Shown: piece after piece, positions 12,956 to 22,702 of the stretch
Layout: every line of letters begins with the position of its first letter
How positions within the stretch are numbered: position 1 is the stretch's first letter
Origin: Mycobacterium sp. shizuoka-1
GTDB taxonomy: Bacteria; Actinomycetota; Actinomycetes; Mycobacteriales; Mycobacteriaceae
Assembly: GCF_002723835.1 (NCBI RefSeq)
Contig: NZ_BEWG01000024.1
Location: 53,487 to 117,486, forward strand
Reading direction: 5' to 3'
Length of the DNA stretch: 64,000 nucleotides
Translations under genes and position numbers: made by a program
The notes under the pieces: generated by a model
The model's input: the letters and a program-made list of their open reading frames with translations, nothing else
What the model was told of the DNA's origin: nothing
Database searches by the model: none

Positions 12956-14238
12956 TCACCGTCGCGCAACCCGGGCGGCACGGCGAAGATCGCGCTGCCG
13001 GTGTGGGTGATGTACTCGTTGAGCAGGTCGCGGCGGGCCAGCTCCATCTGCATCGGGATGAACTGGGTCACCGGGTTGCGCACGAAGGCGATGAAGAACA
13101 ACCCGGCGTCCAGGTGCCCGAACCCGTCGGAACCGTCGGTGAAGTTGTATCCGCGGCGCAGTATCTGGATGCCGTTCAGGTGCTGCGCCGAAGCCAGCCG
13201 CACGTGCGCGTCGCGGTCGATCAGCGGCTCGTTCTTGTTGTCGACGAGGTCGAAATTGAGCTCTTCGAACTCCTGCTTGAGCCCGTTGGGCGCGCCGCTG
13301 CCCTTCTGCCTGCCGATCACCCGCTCCTGCTCGAGCAGCGTTGTGCGGTCCCAGGATTCGATGCGCATCCGGATCCGGCGGCTGATCATGTAACTGCCGC
13401 CGGTCATCCAGTCCGGGCCGTCGCCGGGGGCCACCCACACCTGCTTGTTGAGGGTGTCGGTGTCCTCGGCCTTGATGTTGGCCGTCCCGTCCTTGAACCC
13501 GAACAGGTTTCGTGGAGTCGACTGCTCACGGGTGGTCGACGAGGTGCGGCCGAAGCCCAGCTGGCTGTAGCGCACCGCGACCGTGCCGAAGCCGACCCGG
13601 GCCAGGTTCCGGATGGCGTGCACCGCCACCTGAGGATCATTCGCACAGGCCTGGACCACGATGTCGCCGCCACAGCGGGCCGGGTCCATCGTCTCGTTCG
13701 GGAACTTCGGCAGGTTCTCCAGCAGTGCCGGCTTCTGGGCGGCGAGCCCGAAGCGGTCCTTGCCGTCCTTGAGGAACAACGTCGGGCCGAACCCGATCGT
13801 CAGCGTCAGCTGGGAGGCGGGCAGACCCAGTGCCTCACCGGTATCCGACGGCGGCGCATAGGGATTGAGTCCGATCGCGCCGTCGTGAACGGCCTCCTCG
13901 CCGGCGGTCATCCGCTCGGCCATGCCGGTCCACTCCTTGAGCATCGCGACGAGGTCGGCCTTGGATTCGGTCGTCACGTCGAATGTCGCGAAGTGCATCC
14001 GGTCCTGCGCCGGGGTGATGATGCCGGCCTGGTGCTCACCGCGGAACGGCACCGGCTTGTCCAGACCGCCGGTGCCGGTGCTGGCTGCCCCGGCCCGCCC
14101 GGCCAGCACCCCGGCGCCGGCCGCGCCGACCACCGCGGCGGTCACGCCGGCGGCACCGAAGAGCTTGCGTCGCGAGAGGCCGGACCGGTCCGATTGGGCC
14201 GGGGTGGTCTCGTCGGCGTTACTGGGGAGCGATGACAC
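12928..14238 (-). CDS. efeB: Dyp-type haem peroxidase EfeB (deferrochelatase)
   Basis: Periplasmic haem peroxidase of the EfeUOB iron system, thought to oxidise ferrous iron or act on porphyrin. A twin-arginine signal peptide is clear (GLSRRKLFGAAG at about residues 20-32, then an Ala-rich core ending near AGAAS). The Dyp signature FKDGTANI and a proximal His region follow in the 436-residue protein. It is the last gene of efeUOB: its start overlaps the end of efeO by 20 bases. Its 3' end overlaps mazG tail to tail. Confidence 0.94.
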   Translation of the reverse strand: MSSLPSNADETTPAQSDRSGLSRRKLFGAAGVTAAVVGAAGAGVLAGRAGAASTGTGGLDKPVPFRGEHQAGIITPAQDRMHFATFDVTTESKADLVAMLKEWTGMAERMTAGEEAVHDGAIGLNPYAPPSDTGEALGLPASQLTLTIGFGPTLFLKDGKDRFGLAAQKPALLENLPKFPNETMDPARCGGDIVVQACANDPQVAVHAIRNLARVGFGTVAVRYSQLGFGRTSSTTREQSTPRNLFGFKDGTANIKAEDTDTLNKQVWVAPGDGPDWMTGGSYMISRRIRMRIESWDRTTLLEQERVIGRQKGSGAPNGLKQEFEELNFDLVDNKNEPLIDRDAHVRLASAQHLNGIQILRRGYNFTDGSDGFGHLDAGLFFIAFVRNPVTQFIPMQMELARRDLLNEYITHTGSAIFAVPPGLRDGDYWGSTLLD

Positions 14239-15385
14239 CCTGCACCTGACTTACTTCCTTGCTCAGCGCGTCGATGGCGCGTGAGAGTTCTTGGCGCTGC
14301 GGCTCGGTCACCGTGTCGTAGGACACGAATCCGTCGCCCTTGCGGTACTTGGCCAGCAGTGCCTCCACGTCGGCGAAGCCCTTGTCGACCCGCTTGCCCA
14401 ACTCCGGGTCGCGGCTGTCGAGGATGGGGCGAACCGAGGCGACCGCGGTCTGCGAGCCCTGCACGTTGGCGTTGAAGTCCCACAGGTCGGTGTGGCTGAA
14501 GATGTCCTCTTCGCCGCTGATCTTGCTGGCGGCGACCTCGTCGAGCAGACCCTGTGCACCGCCGGCGATCTGGGTGGAGTCGATGGTCCAGCCCGGTGCC
14601 TTCACACCGTCGTTGAGCTCCTTGACGTCGGCCAGCAGCTGATCGGCGAGGGCGTTGGCGTCGGGCTGCAGGCCGGTGACCCACAGCTGCTTCTCCAGGG
14701 CGTGGAAGCCGGTCCACTTCTGGCCGGGTTCCAGGTCGGCCTCACGGAGGTCGATGCGCGGATCGAGGTCGTTGGGGAACGCTTCGGCCACCGGCTCGAT
14801 GCGCTCGTAGTAGGTGCGTGCGATCGGGTACTGGGCCTTGGCCGCCGCGACATCGCCCTTCTTGATGGCGTCGACGAACAGCTGGGTGGCCGGGATCAGG
14901 GCGTCGGTCTGGCTGTTGACGTAGCGCTTGTAGCTCTCGGAGGCTTCCTTGAACTCGCCCTGGGTGTCGACGGCAACGGCGTCGCCGGTGACGGTGAAGT
15001 CGCCGCGGATGCCGTCACCGATCATCCCCGGCTTGCAGGCCGTCTGGTAGGTGCCCGGCTGACCGAGCTGCACGATCAGCTTGCGCTGCAGGCCCGGCGA
15101 GATGTTTTCGACCTCGCCCATCACCCGTTCGCCCTCGCCGTAGACGTAGAACTCGGTGACCTTCGTGCCGTTGTTGGTGATCACGAAGGTGCTCGGTCCG
15201 GTCGTGGCCTTGGTGCTCGACAGCGTGCACTCGGTGTCGGAGGCGGTGACGGTGATCTCGGAAGACGACTTGGTGCTCGAGTCCGCGGATGTGGTCTCTT
15301 TGGCCGTGCAGGCGGACAGGGAGACGCCGGCCAGTAGTGCCGCGGCAGCGGCGGTACTGGTCTTGATGCCGTGGGGGATCGTCAC
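14219..15385 (-). CDS. efeO: Iron-uptake lipoprotein EfeO
   Basis: Extracytoplasmic iron-binding component of the EfeUOB importer. The signal peptide ends at a lipobox LSAC near residue 26, so the mature protein is probably lipid-anchored. A cupredoxin-like domain (about 40-135, with DTECTLSS and YQTACKPGM) is followed by a peptidase-M75-type domain containing HALE, the HxxE metal motif. I start at GTG 15385 (388 residues) because that codon overlaps the efeU stop in GTGA; the open frame upstream lies inside efeU and is a shadow. Confidence 0.93.
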   Translation of the reverse strand: MTIPHGIKTSTAAAAALLAGVSLSACTAKETTSADSSTKSSSEITVTASDTECTLSSTKATTGPSTFVITNNGTKVTEFYVYGEGERVMGEVENISPGLQRKLIVQLGQPGTYQTACKPGMIGDGIRGDFTVTGDAVAVDTQGEFKEASESYKRYVNSQTDALIPATQLFVDAIKKGDVAAAKAQYPIARTYYERIEPVAEAFPNDLDPRIDLREADLEPGQKWTGFHALEKQLWVTGLQPDANALADQLLADVKELNDGVKAPGWTIDSTQIAGGAQGLLDEVAASKISGEEDIFSHTDLWDFNANVQGSQTAVASVRPILDSRDPELGKRVDKGFADVEALLAKYRKGDGFVSYDTVTEPQRQELSRAIDALSKEVSQVQGVIAPQ

Positions 15386-16362
15386 TGAGGGGACCTTTCG
15401 GAGAGGGAGGAACGCTCCGGATGCGCGGTGGCAGGGGAGCTTTCGGCGGAAAGGGGACTTTCGGTGGAAGCCTGCGGCTTCGGTGCGCGGCTGGTGGGCC
15501 GGACGAACAGGGCCAGCACCACGACGACGTAGGCCAGCCAGCAGGTCAGTTGCAGCACGGTCGGGGTCGGGGTGACGTTGAAGACGCCCTGCACGATCTC
15601 GCCGTACCAGGCCGACCAGTGCTGCGAGCTGATGTCGAACGCCTTGTTGCCCAGCCCGGGCAGCCAACCCACGGTCTGCATGGCCCCGATGCCGTACGAC
15701 AGGACGCCTGCGGCGACGAGGATCAGGAACACCCCGGTGTATTTGAAGAACTTGGCCAGGTCGATCCGCACGGCGCCGGCGTACATGCCCCAGGCGATCG
15801 CGGCGGCGGCCAGCACGCCGATCAGCAGCCCGAGCAGCGGCCAGGCGGTCTCTGCTTCGGCATAGCCGACCATGAACAGTGCCGTCTCGAAGCCTTCGCG
15901 GCCGACGGCCAGGAACGCCAGCATGAACACCGCCAGCGCGCCGGTCTCCAGCGCCTTGGACATCCCGGCCCGCAGTTCACCCGACATGCCGGCGGAGGCC
16001 TTGCGCATCCACAGCACCATCGAGGTGACGATCGCGACCGCCACCAGCGAGGCCACCCCGGCGATGGCCTCGGCGGCCAGGTCCTTGATCGTGTAGGCGC
16101 CGTACTGGATCGTCAGGAACACGCCCACGGTCATCAGGACCGCCGCCCCGACGCCGAGCCACACCCATTTCAGGGCGTCGCGGCGGCCGGATTTCACCAG
16201 GAACGCGGTCAGGACCATGACGATGATCCCGGCCTCGAGGCCTTCGCGCAGACCGATCAGGCCGCTGCCGAAAAGCTGGGCGGTGACGTTGGGGGCCGCC
16301 GCGCTGAATGTGGTGTGAATGCCTGCTGTCGAGAGGGATGCGATGCCCGCCAGGTCACTCAT
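15382..16362 (-). CDS. efeU: Iron permease EfeU (FTR1 family)
   Basis: Membrane permease that takes up iron delivered by EfeO/EfeB. The 326-residue protein has about seven hydrophobic segments and both FTR1 iron-coordinating REGxE motifs: LREGLEAG near residue 38 and GREGFETA near 155. The C-terminal tail is Ser/Pro-rich and cytoplasmic or extracellular. The ribosome-binding site AGGA lies eight bases before ATG 16362. It is the first gene of the operon, and two IdeR-like boxes stand 38-76 bases upstream, so iron repression is likely. Confidence 0.95.
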   Translation of the reverse strand: MSDLAGIASLSTAGIHTTFSAAAPNVTAQLFGSGLIGLREGLEAGIIVMVLTAFLVKSGRRDALKWVWLGVGAAVLMTVGVFLTIQYGAYTIKDLAAEAIAGVASLVAVAIVTSMVLWMRKASAGMSGELRAGMSKALETGALAVFMLAFLAVGREGFETALFMVGYAEAETAWPLLGLLIGVLAAAAIAWGMYAGAVRIDLAKFFKYTGVFLILVAAGVLSYGIGAMQTVGWLPGLGNKAFDISSQHWSAWYGEIVQGVFNVTPTPTVLQLTCWLAYVVVVLALFVRPTSRAPKPQASTESPLSAESSPATAHPERSSLSERSPQ

Positions 16363-16399
16363 CGGCGCGTCCTAACTCACTGACTTCGGATAATGCCAG

Positions 16400-16438
16400 G
16401 TAAGCAAGGCTTACCAAACCAAGGTTGGGCTCACCTTA
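16400..16438 (-). promoter_or_regulatory. Two adjacent IdeR-like iron boxes upstream of efeU
   Basis: Compared with the 19-base mycobacterial IdeR consensus TTAGGTTAGGCTAACCTAA, bases 16420-16438 match at 14 positions and bases 16400-16418 at 13. They are one base apart. A CATTAT element (16388-16394 region, minus strand) lies between them and the efeU start and could be the -10. Known IdeR boxes in such positions repress iron uptake when iron is plentiful. The match counts are by eye; function is inferred. Confidence 0.7.
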
Positions 16439-16545
16439 ACAGACGGCAGAGAACGAAATTACCGACTGTTGGCCCCGACGGTGAGGACTAATGACACCGA
16501 ACCCATGGGACGATGAAATCCGATTGACCGGGTTCGAGGAGTGCA

Positions 16546-17277
16546 GTGTCGTCAACGCGTTGGCTGCGTGCAGTCGCCGTCATTGCGGCGACGGCAATGC
16601 TGCTCGCTTCGAGCTGCTCCTGGCAGCTCGGCACTCCGATTCCCGATGGTGTGCCGCCACCGCCGGGCGACCCGGTGCCCGCGATCGACACCCACGCCAA
16701 GGGCAGGCCCGCCGACCAGCTCCATGACTGGGCGGCGCAACGGGCGCCCCAGCTCGGCATCCCGATCAACGCGCTGGAGGCCTACGCCTACGCGGCCCGG
16801 GTCGCCGAGGTGGAGAACCCGGACTGTCATCTCGCCTGGACGACGCTGGCCGGGATCGGCATGGTCGAAAGCCACCACGGCACCTATCGCGGCGCGGTCA
16901 TCGCCCCCAACGGGGATGTGAGCCCGCCGATCCGCGGGGTGCACCTCGATGGCACCAACGGCAACCTCGAGATCATCGACAGCGAACAGACGCTCGACGG
17001 CGAGCAGCCGGTCTACGCCCGGGCGATGGGCCCCATGCAGTTCATCCCCGAGACCTGGCGGCTCTATGGCGTCGACGCCAACAACGACGGCCTGATCAGC
17101 CCGGACAACTTCGACGACGCGGCCCTGTCGGCCGCGGGTTACCTGTGCTTCCGCGGCAAAGACCTGGCCTCGCCCCGCGGCTGGATGAACGCCCTGCACG
17201 CCTACAACCACTCCGACCAGTACGCCCGCACGGTGCGCGACTGGGCGACGGCCTACGCCCAGGGCCATGCTCTGTGA
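16546..17277 (+). CDS. lpqU: Lipoprotein LpqU, lytic transglycosylase-like
   Basis: A 243-residue secreted protein. The signal peptide (WLRAVAVIAATAMLLASSC) ends in a slightly atypical lipobox, ASSC. A Pro-rich linker leads to an SLT/lytic-murein-transglycosylase domain (about 55-240) with the likely catalytic Glu in IGMVESHHG, and MGPMQFIPETW, YGVDANNDG and ALHAYNHS. It probably cleaves peptidoglycan at the cell surface. GTG 16546 follows GAGGAG closely. The order lpqU-eno matches Rv1022-Rv1023; in M. tuberculosis no efe genes lie before it. Confidence 0.9.
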   Translation: MSSTRWLRAVAVIAATAMLLASSCSWQLGTPIPDGVPPPPGDPVPAIDTHAKGRPADQLHDWAAQRAPQLGIPINALEAYAYAARVAEVENPDCHLAWTTLAGIGMVESHHGTYRGAVIAPNGDVSPPIRGVHLDGTNGNLEIIDSEQTLDGEQPVYARAMGPMQFIPETWRLYGVDANNDGLISPDNFDDAALSAAGYLCFRGKDLASPRGWMNALHAYNHSDQYARTVRDWATAYAQGHAL

Positions 17278-17424
17278 GCGGACTGCCGGCGGCTCGCGAC
17301 TCGGCATCTAGGAGCGCTTTCGCGCTGGTGACCATCTAGGCTTACAGCGGTCATCGGGTGACCGGCCCAGTGCGCGACGAGCACGTTCGCCGCGCATCAC
17401 GACGCTCGCACGTCACGACGCTAA

Positions 17425-18723
<1,299 letters not shown>

Positions 18724-18737
18724 GCCGCACAGCGACT

Positions 18738-19406
18738 GTGGCAGAAAGCAAGCGGCCCGACCCGAAGCGGCGCTCACCGGCCTCCCGGCCGGGGGCGTCG
18801 GGTCGGATCCGCTCGCGGGCGGCACCGGTGGCCAAACCGCGGCCCGCCGAGGCGCGCGCGGCGGCGGAGCCGGTCAATGTCACCGAACCGATCCGCCGGG
18901 CGATCGCGGCCTCGGTGGAGCAGCAGAGCGAGCAGCGGCTCGGCTTCACCGCGCGCCGCGCGGCCATCCTGGCCGCGCTGGTCTGTGTGCTCACGCTGAC
19001 GATCGCCGGACCGGTGCGCACCTACTTCGCCCAGCGCACCGAGATGAAGCAGCTGGCCGCCACCGAGGCGGCGCTGCGCAAGCAGATCGCCGACCTCGAG
19101 TCACAGAAGGCCAAGCTCGGTGATCCGGTCTACATCGCCGCGCAGGCGCGCGAGCGGCTGGGTTTCGTGATGCCGGGCGACATCCCCTACCAGGTGCAAC
19201 TGCCGCCGGGAGCGGCCGCCGCGCCCGATACCGGCCCGCAGACCGCGCCCGCGCGCAGCACGGATCCGTGGTACACCGCGCTGTGGCACACCATCGCCGA
19301 CACCCCGCACGGTCCGCCGCCCGCGGCGCCCGCCGACGATCCCGCCCAGCCGGCGCTGCCACCCCCGCCGGAGCCCGTCGCACCCCCGCCGGCGCCCGGT
19401 GGTTGA
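18738..19406 (+). CDS. FtsB/DivIC-like septum formation initiator
   Basis: A bitopic membrane protein of 222 residues. A basic, Pro/Arg/Ala-rich cytoplasmic N-terminus (1-70) is followed by one transmembrane segment (AAILAALVCVLTLTIAGPV, about 75-93). A short coiled coil (MKQLAATEAALRKQIADLESQ) and the domain end KLGDPVYIAAQARERLGFVMPGD then match the DivIC/FtsB family. The tail is rich in Pro. The family links divisome proteins FtsQ and FtsL in septation. It is the positional counterpart of Rv1024 and overlaps the DUF501 gene by eight bases. Confidence 0.9.
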   Translation: MAESKRPDPKRRSPASRPGASGRIRSRAAPVAKPRPAEARAAAEPVNVTEPIRRAIAASVEQQSEQRLGFTARRAAILAALVCVLTLTIAGPVRTYFAQRTEMKQLAATEAALRKQIADLESQKAKLGDPVYIAAQARERLGFVMPGDIPYQVQLPPGAAAAPDTGPQTAPARSTDPWYTALWHTIADTPHGPPPAAPADDPAQPALPPPPEPVAPPPAPGG

Positions 19407-19896
19407 TCCCGCCGATCTCGACGCGGTGGCGCGGCAGTTGGGCCGGGAGCCGCGCGGCGTACTGGAGATCGCTTACCGCTGCCCCAACGGTGAACCCGCC
19501 GTGGTCAAAACCGCCCCGCGGCTGCCCGACGGCACGCCGTTCCCGACGTTGTACTACCTGACCCATCCGGTGCTGACCGCGGCTGCCAGCAGGCTGGAGT
19601 CCGACGGGCTGATGCGGCGGATGAGCGAACGCCTGCAGCAGGATTCGGAGCTGGCCGCCGACTACCGTCGGGCCCACGAGTCCTACCTGGCCGAACGGGA
19701 TGCGATCGAGCCGCTCGGTACGACGTTCTCCGGCGGTGGCATGCCGGACCGGATCAAATGTCTGCACGTGCTGATCGCCCATTCGCTGGCGAAAGGCCCC
19801 GGCGTCAACCCATTTGGCGACGAGGCGCTGGCCGTGCTGGCCGCCGAACCGGAGATGGCCGGAATTCTGGACAAGGGGGAGTGGGCATCAACGTAG
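19399..19896 (+). CDS. DUF501 family protein
   Basis: A 165-residue cytoplasmic protein of unknown function. It contains the family-like segments RCPNGEPAVVKTAPRLPDG, FPTLYYLTHP and GGMPDRIKCLHVLIAHSLA with NPFGDEAL. The Cys and His in the last block could bind metal, but that is inference. The start overlaps the preceding divisome gene and its end overlaps the ppx gene, so three products are probably translationally coupled. The order matches Rv1024-Rv1025-Rv1026. The conserved linkage hints at a wall or phosphate role, not proven. Confidence 0.85.
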   Translation: MVDPADLDAVARQLGREPRGVLEIAYRCPNGEPAVVKTAPRLPDGTPFPTLYYLTHPVLTAAASRLESDGLMRRMSERLQQDSELAADYRRAHESYLAERDAIEPLGTTFSGGGMPDRIKCLHVLIAHSLAKGPGVNPFGDEALAVLAAEPEMAGILDKGEWAST

Positions 19897-20840
19897 AGAC
19901 CAACCGGGTGGCGGCCATCGACTGTGGCACGAACTCGATCCGGCTGTTGATCGCCGACATGGTGGCCGGGCGCCTGCACGATGTCCATCGGGAGATGCGC
20001 ATCGTGCGGCTGGGCCAAGGTGTCGACGCCACCGGGCAGTTCGCGCCCGACGCGCTGGCCCGGACCCGGGCGGCGCTGGCCGACTATGCCGCGCTGCTGC
20101 AGCGTTTCGAGGTGGGCAAGGTCCGCATGGTGGCGACGTCGGCAACCCGTGACGCGTCCAACCGCGACGTGTTTTTCGCGATGACCGCCGAGGTGCTCGA
20201 CCCGGCCGTCCCGGGCGCGATCGCCGAGGTGATCAGCGGCCAGGAGGAGGCCGAGTTGTCGTTCAACGGCGCCGTGGGTGAATTGGACAGTGCCGCAGCC
20301 CCGTTCGTGGTCGTCGACCTCGGCGGTGGCTCGACCGAGGTGGTCGTCGGCGACAGCGGTGGTGTCCAGGCCAGCTTCTCGGCCGATATCGGCTGTGTAC
20401 GGCTCACCGAGCGTTGTCTGCATTCGGATCCGCCAACGGCCGCCGAGGTGGCCGCTGCCCGCGATGTGGTGCGCGAGCGGCTGGGTGAGGCGCTGCGGGT
20501 GGTCCCGGTCGACCAGGCCAAGACCTGGGTGGGGGTGGCGGGGACCTTCACCACGCTGGCCGCACTGGCCGCGGGAATGACCACCTACGATCCCGACGCG
20601 ATCCACCTGTCCAGGGTGGGTTTCACCGATCTGCTCGCCGTCTGCGATCAGCTGGTCGGGATGACCCGCAAGCAGCGCGCCGCGCTCGGGCCCATGCACG
20701 AGGGTCGCGTCGACGTCATCGGCGGGGGTTCGATCGTCGTCGAGGAACTGGCCTACGCGCTCGGACAGCGCGCCGGCATCGACGCGTTGGTGGTCAGCGA
20801 GCACGACATCCTGGATGGGATTGCGCTGTCGATCGCGTGA
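19881..20840 (+). CDS. ppx2: Exopolyphosphatase / (p)ppGpp phosphatase (Ppx/GppA family)
   Basis: An ASKHA-fold phosphatase that removes terminal phosphate from polyphosphate, or converts pppGpp. The 319-residue protein has the nucleotide-binding motifs AAIDCGTNSIRLLIAD, SATRDASNRDVFF, VVDLGGGSTEVVV and a distal GGGSIVVEEL. I place the start at GTG 19881, which overlaps the DUF501 gene by 16 bases; the frame is open upstream within that gene but its translation there is a shadow. The start is close to its GGGGGA element, so this is the least certain part. Positional counterpart of Rv1026. Confidence 0.88.
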   Translation: MGINVETNRVAAIDCGTNSIRLLIADMVAGRLHDVHREMRIVRLGQGVDATGQFAPDALARTRAALADYAALLQRFEVGKVRMVATSATRDASNRDVFFAMTAEVLDPAVPGAIAEVISGQEEAELSFNGAVGELDSAAAPFVVVDLGGGSTEVVVGDSGGVQASFSADIGCVRLTERCLHSDPPTAAEVAAARDVVRERLGEALRVVPVDQAKTWVGVAGTFTTLAALAAGMTTYDPDAIHLSRVGFTDLLAVCDQLVGMTRKQRAALGPMHEGRVDVIGGGSIVVEELAYALGQRAGIDALVVSEHDILDGIALSIA

Positions 20841-20846
20841 GCCCGC

Positions 20847-21362
20847 TCAGTCCTCCGGGGGGATCAACGGCTCCCCGTCGGCTCCGGTGGGGATCCGGCT
20901 GCCGGCCAGTGTGACACCCAGAAGGACCATCACCAGGCCGACCGAGAAGTGCAACCAGTTGTCGGCGTTGTTGAGCGGCAGCACGTTTCGCGGACCGCCC
21001 AGGTCGATGAGCAACCCGTACACCCACAGCCCCAGATAGATCAGGCCGCCGCCGATGAGATAGGCCCGGGCGCGGGCAAAGGTGCTCGCCAGCAGCAGGC
21101 CGGTGACCCCGAAAGCCAGATGCCAGAGGTTGTGCACCACCGAGACCGCGAACATCCCGAACAGTTCGGCCCGGGATTGATGGCCGAACCAGTGCAGCTG
21201 GTCGAGGCGGCTGGTCAGCCCGGGGATGAACCCGGCGATCGCGACCGCCAGGAACGCCGCGGCCACCAGGACCGCGGCTCCCTGTACCGCCAGCAGGCCA
21301 ACCTGGGGTCGCCGGAGCCTGCCAGGGTGGGCAATCTCCATGGGCGCTGGCATACCCGTCAA
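20847..21362 (-). CDS. DUF4383 membrane protein
   Basis: A 171-residue membrane protein with four hydrophobic segments (about 22-46, 68-95, 97-118 and 133-151). VVHNLWHLAFGVTGL and NWLHFSVGLVMV fit the DUF4383 family, whose function is unknown. The C-terminal tail is acidic. Its end lies six bases from the ppx stop (convergent), which marks the end of the block shared with M. tuberculosis. Internal ATGs at residues 4 and 8 are alternative starts. Confidence 0.85.
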   Translation of the reverse strand: MTGMPAPMEIAHPGRLRRPQVGLLAVQGAAVLVAAAFLAVAIAGFIPGLTSRLDQLHWFGHQSRAELFGMFAVSVVHNLWHLAFGVTGLLLASTFARARAYLIGGGLIYLGLWVYGLLIDLGGPRNVLPLNNADNWLHFSVGLVMVLLGVTLAGSRIPTGADGEPLIPPED

Positions 21363-21395
21363 TACCGGCGATCAATCCGGCGTGGCGGAGCTCCG

Positions 21396-21506
21396 CTAGA
21401 TCTTCACCTTGCAGCCGCTACCGATGTTGTGGCAGTGATGGCCCCCGTCGCAGGCATTGCAGCGACACGAGCAGCCACCGGTGTGTTTGGCGTGGAAAAC
21501 GGTCAT
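21396..21506 (-). CDS. 36-residue Cys/His-rich peptide, metallothionein-like
   Basis: A small cytoplasmic peptide of 36 residues with six Cys (12, 14, 16, 19, 25, 32) and five His (5, 8, 23, 24, 26). The core is GGCSCRCNACDGGHHCH. The CxCxC spacing and His cluster are what metal-binding peptides show, so Cu(I) or Zn binding is plausible. It is not obviously MymT, whose sequence is differently arranged. ATG 21506 has AAGGAG nine bases upstream; ATG 21515 lies directly on that element and is less likely. It has a possible promoter in the 68-bp gap after the alcohol dehydrogenase gene. Confidence 0.75.
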   Translation of the reverse strand: MTVFHAKHTGGCSCRCNACDGGHHCHNIGSGCKVKI

Positions 21507-21537
21507 GGCAGACATCTCCTTAGCTGTGACCCACCTC

Positions 21538-21566
21538 ACAATAGCCATCGGCGGCCCGCAGGTGAA
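21538..21566 (-). promoter_or_regulatory. Possible promoter for the Cys-rich peptide
   Basis: On the minus strand TTCACC (21566-21561) and TATTGT (21543-21538) are 17 bases apart, in the gap between the alcohol dehydrogenase stop and the peptide's AAGGAG. This would give a leader of about 25 bases. No metal-regulator operator was recognised. Confidence 0.4.
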
Positions 21567-21574
21567 GGGGCTGG

Positions 21575-22681
21575 TCAGAACCGGATCAGCCCACGCAGGT
21601 TCACTCCGGCATGCATGTCGGCGTAGCCCTGATTGATCTCCTCGAGCGAATACTCGCGGGTGACCAGCTCGTCGAGTTTGAGCGCTCCGGCGCGGTGCAG
21701 CTCGAGCAGCCGCGGTATGTCGCGGCGGGGACTCGACGAGCCGAAAAGCGATCCGCGGACCTGCTTTTCGTACAGGGTCAGGTCGAACAAGGACATGTCG
21801 ACGCTGGTGTCGGTCGGGTGCGGGATCGCCGTCATGACGACCCGGCCGCGCTTGCCGACCAGGCTCAGGCCCTCGGCCACGTAGCGGCCCTCGGCGATGT
21901 CGGTGCTGATCACGCACACATCGGCCATCGCACCGCGGGTGACCTCGGCGATCAGTGCTTGGGCCTCCTCGACGGTGGCGGCGGTGTGGGTGGCTCCGAA
22001 CTCACGGGACCGGGTGCGCTTGTACTCGACCGGGTCGAGCGCCACGATCGTGCGGGCGCCGGCGATCCGTGCGCCCTGGATCGCGTTGATGCCGATCCCG
22101 CCGACCCCCATGACCACCACCACGTCGCCGTCACGGGTCTCGCCGGTGCGAACGGCGGAGCCGTACCCGGTGGTGACGCCGCAGCCGACCAGCGCGGCGG
22201 TGTCCAGCGCGACTGTCGGATCCACCTTGACCACCGACGAGGTCGGCACCACGGTGTATTCCGAGAACGTTCCCAGCACGCACATCTGGCCCAGGCCTTG
22301 GCCTTTGGCGTGGAAACGGAACGTGCCGTCCAGCTGTGGGCCGGCGATGATCGCGGCACCCAACACGCACAGGTTGCTCATCCCGCGAGCGCAGGGCTCA
22401 CAGCGTCCGCAGGCCGGTATGAAGCTGAGCACCACCGGATCGCCTTCGGCGACATCCGTGACGCCGGGGCCGACCTCGACCACCACCCCGGCCCCCTCAT
22501 GCCCGCCGACCACCGGCAGCTGCATCGGCATGTCGCCGGTGACGAGGTGGTCGTCGGAATGGCACAGCCCGCTGGCGGTCAGCTTGACCAGGACCTCGTC
22601 CTGTTTGGGCCCGTCGAGATCGACCTCCTCGACCTCCCACTTCTGGTGCAGACCCCACAACACTGCGGCCTTTGTCTTCAT
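21575..22681 (-). CDS. Zinc-dependent alcohol dehydrogenase (NDMA-dependent/class III type)
   Basis: A 368-residue medium-chain dehydrogenase. Catalytic zinc ligands are in SGLCHSDDHL and GGHEGAGVV, the structural zinc loop is CGRCEPCARGMSNLC, and the NAD-binding motif is VMGVGGIGINAIQ. The length and GMSNLC look like the actinobacterial NDMA-dependent alcohol/aldehyde dehydrogenases with tightly bound NAD. Substrate unknown. It starts 21 bp after the P450 stop on the same strand, so it may oxidise an alcohol made by the P450. A Cys-rich peptide gene follows it. Confidence 0.9.
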   Translation of the reverse strand: MKTKAAVLWGLHQKWEVEEVDLDGPKQDEVLVKLTASGLCHSDDHLVTGDMPMQLPVVGGHEGAGVVVEVGPGVTDVAEGDPVVLSFIPACGRCEPCARGMSNLCVLGAAIIAGPQLDGTFRFHAKGQGLGQMCVLGTFSEYTVVPTSSVVKVDPTVALDTAALVGCGVTTGYGSAVRTGETRDGDVVVVMGVGGIGINAIQGARIAGARTIVALDPVEYKRTRSREFGATHTAATVEEAQALIAEVTRGAMADVCVISTDIAEGRYVAEGLSLVGKRGRVVMTAIPHPTDTSVDMSLFDLTLYEKQVRGSLFGSSSPRRDIPRLLELHRAGALKLDELVTREYSLEEINQGYADMHAGVNLRGLIRF

Positions 22682-22702
22682 CTCTGCTGATCTCCTTGCG
22701 GT

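Noticed and set aside
12745..14235. A 496-codon frame opposite efeB
   Set aside because: Antisense shadow of a clear Dyp peroxidase gene with Tat signal; no recognisable domains.
15386..15667. N-terminal extension of efeO
   Set aside because: It overlaps efeU, and the signal peptide with lipobox only starts at GTG 15385.
21396..21917. A 173-codon protein ending in the Cys-rich peptide
   Set aside because: The N-terminal part runs through the alcohol dehydrogenase in another frame. Only the last 36 residues have their own ribosome-binding site and composition.
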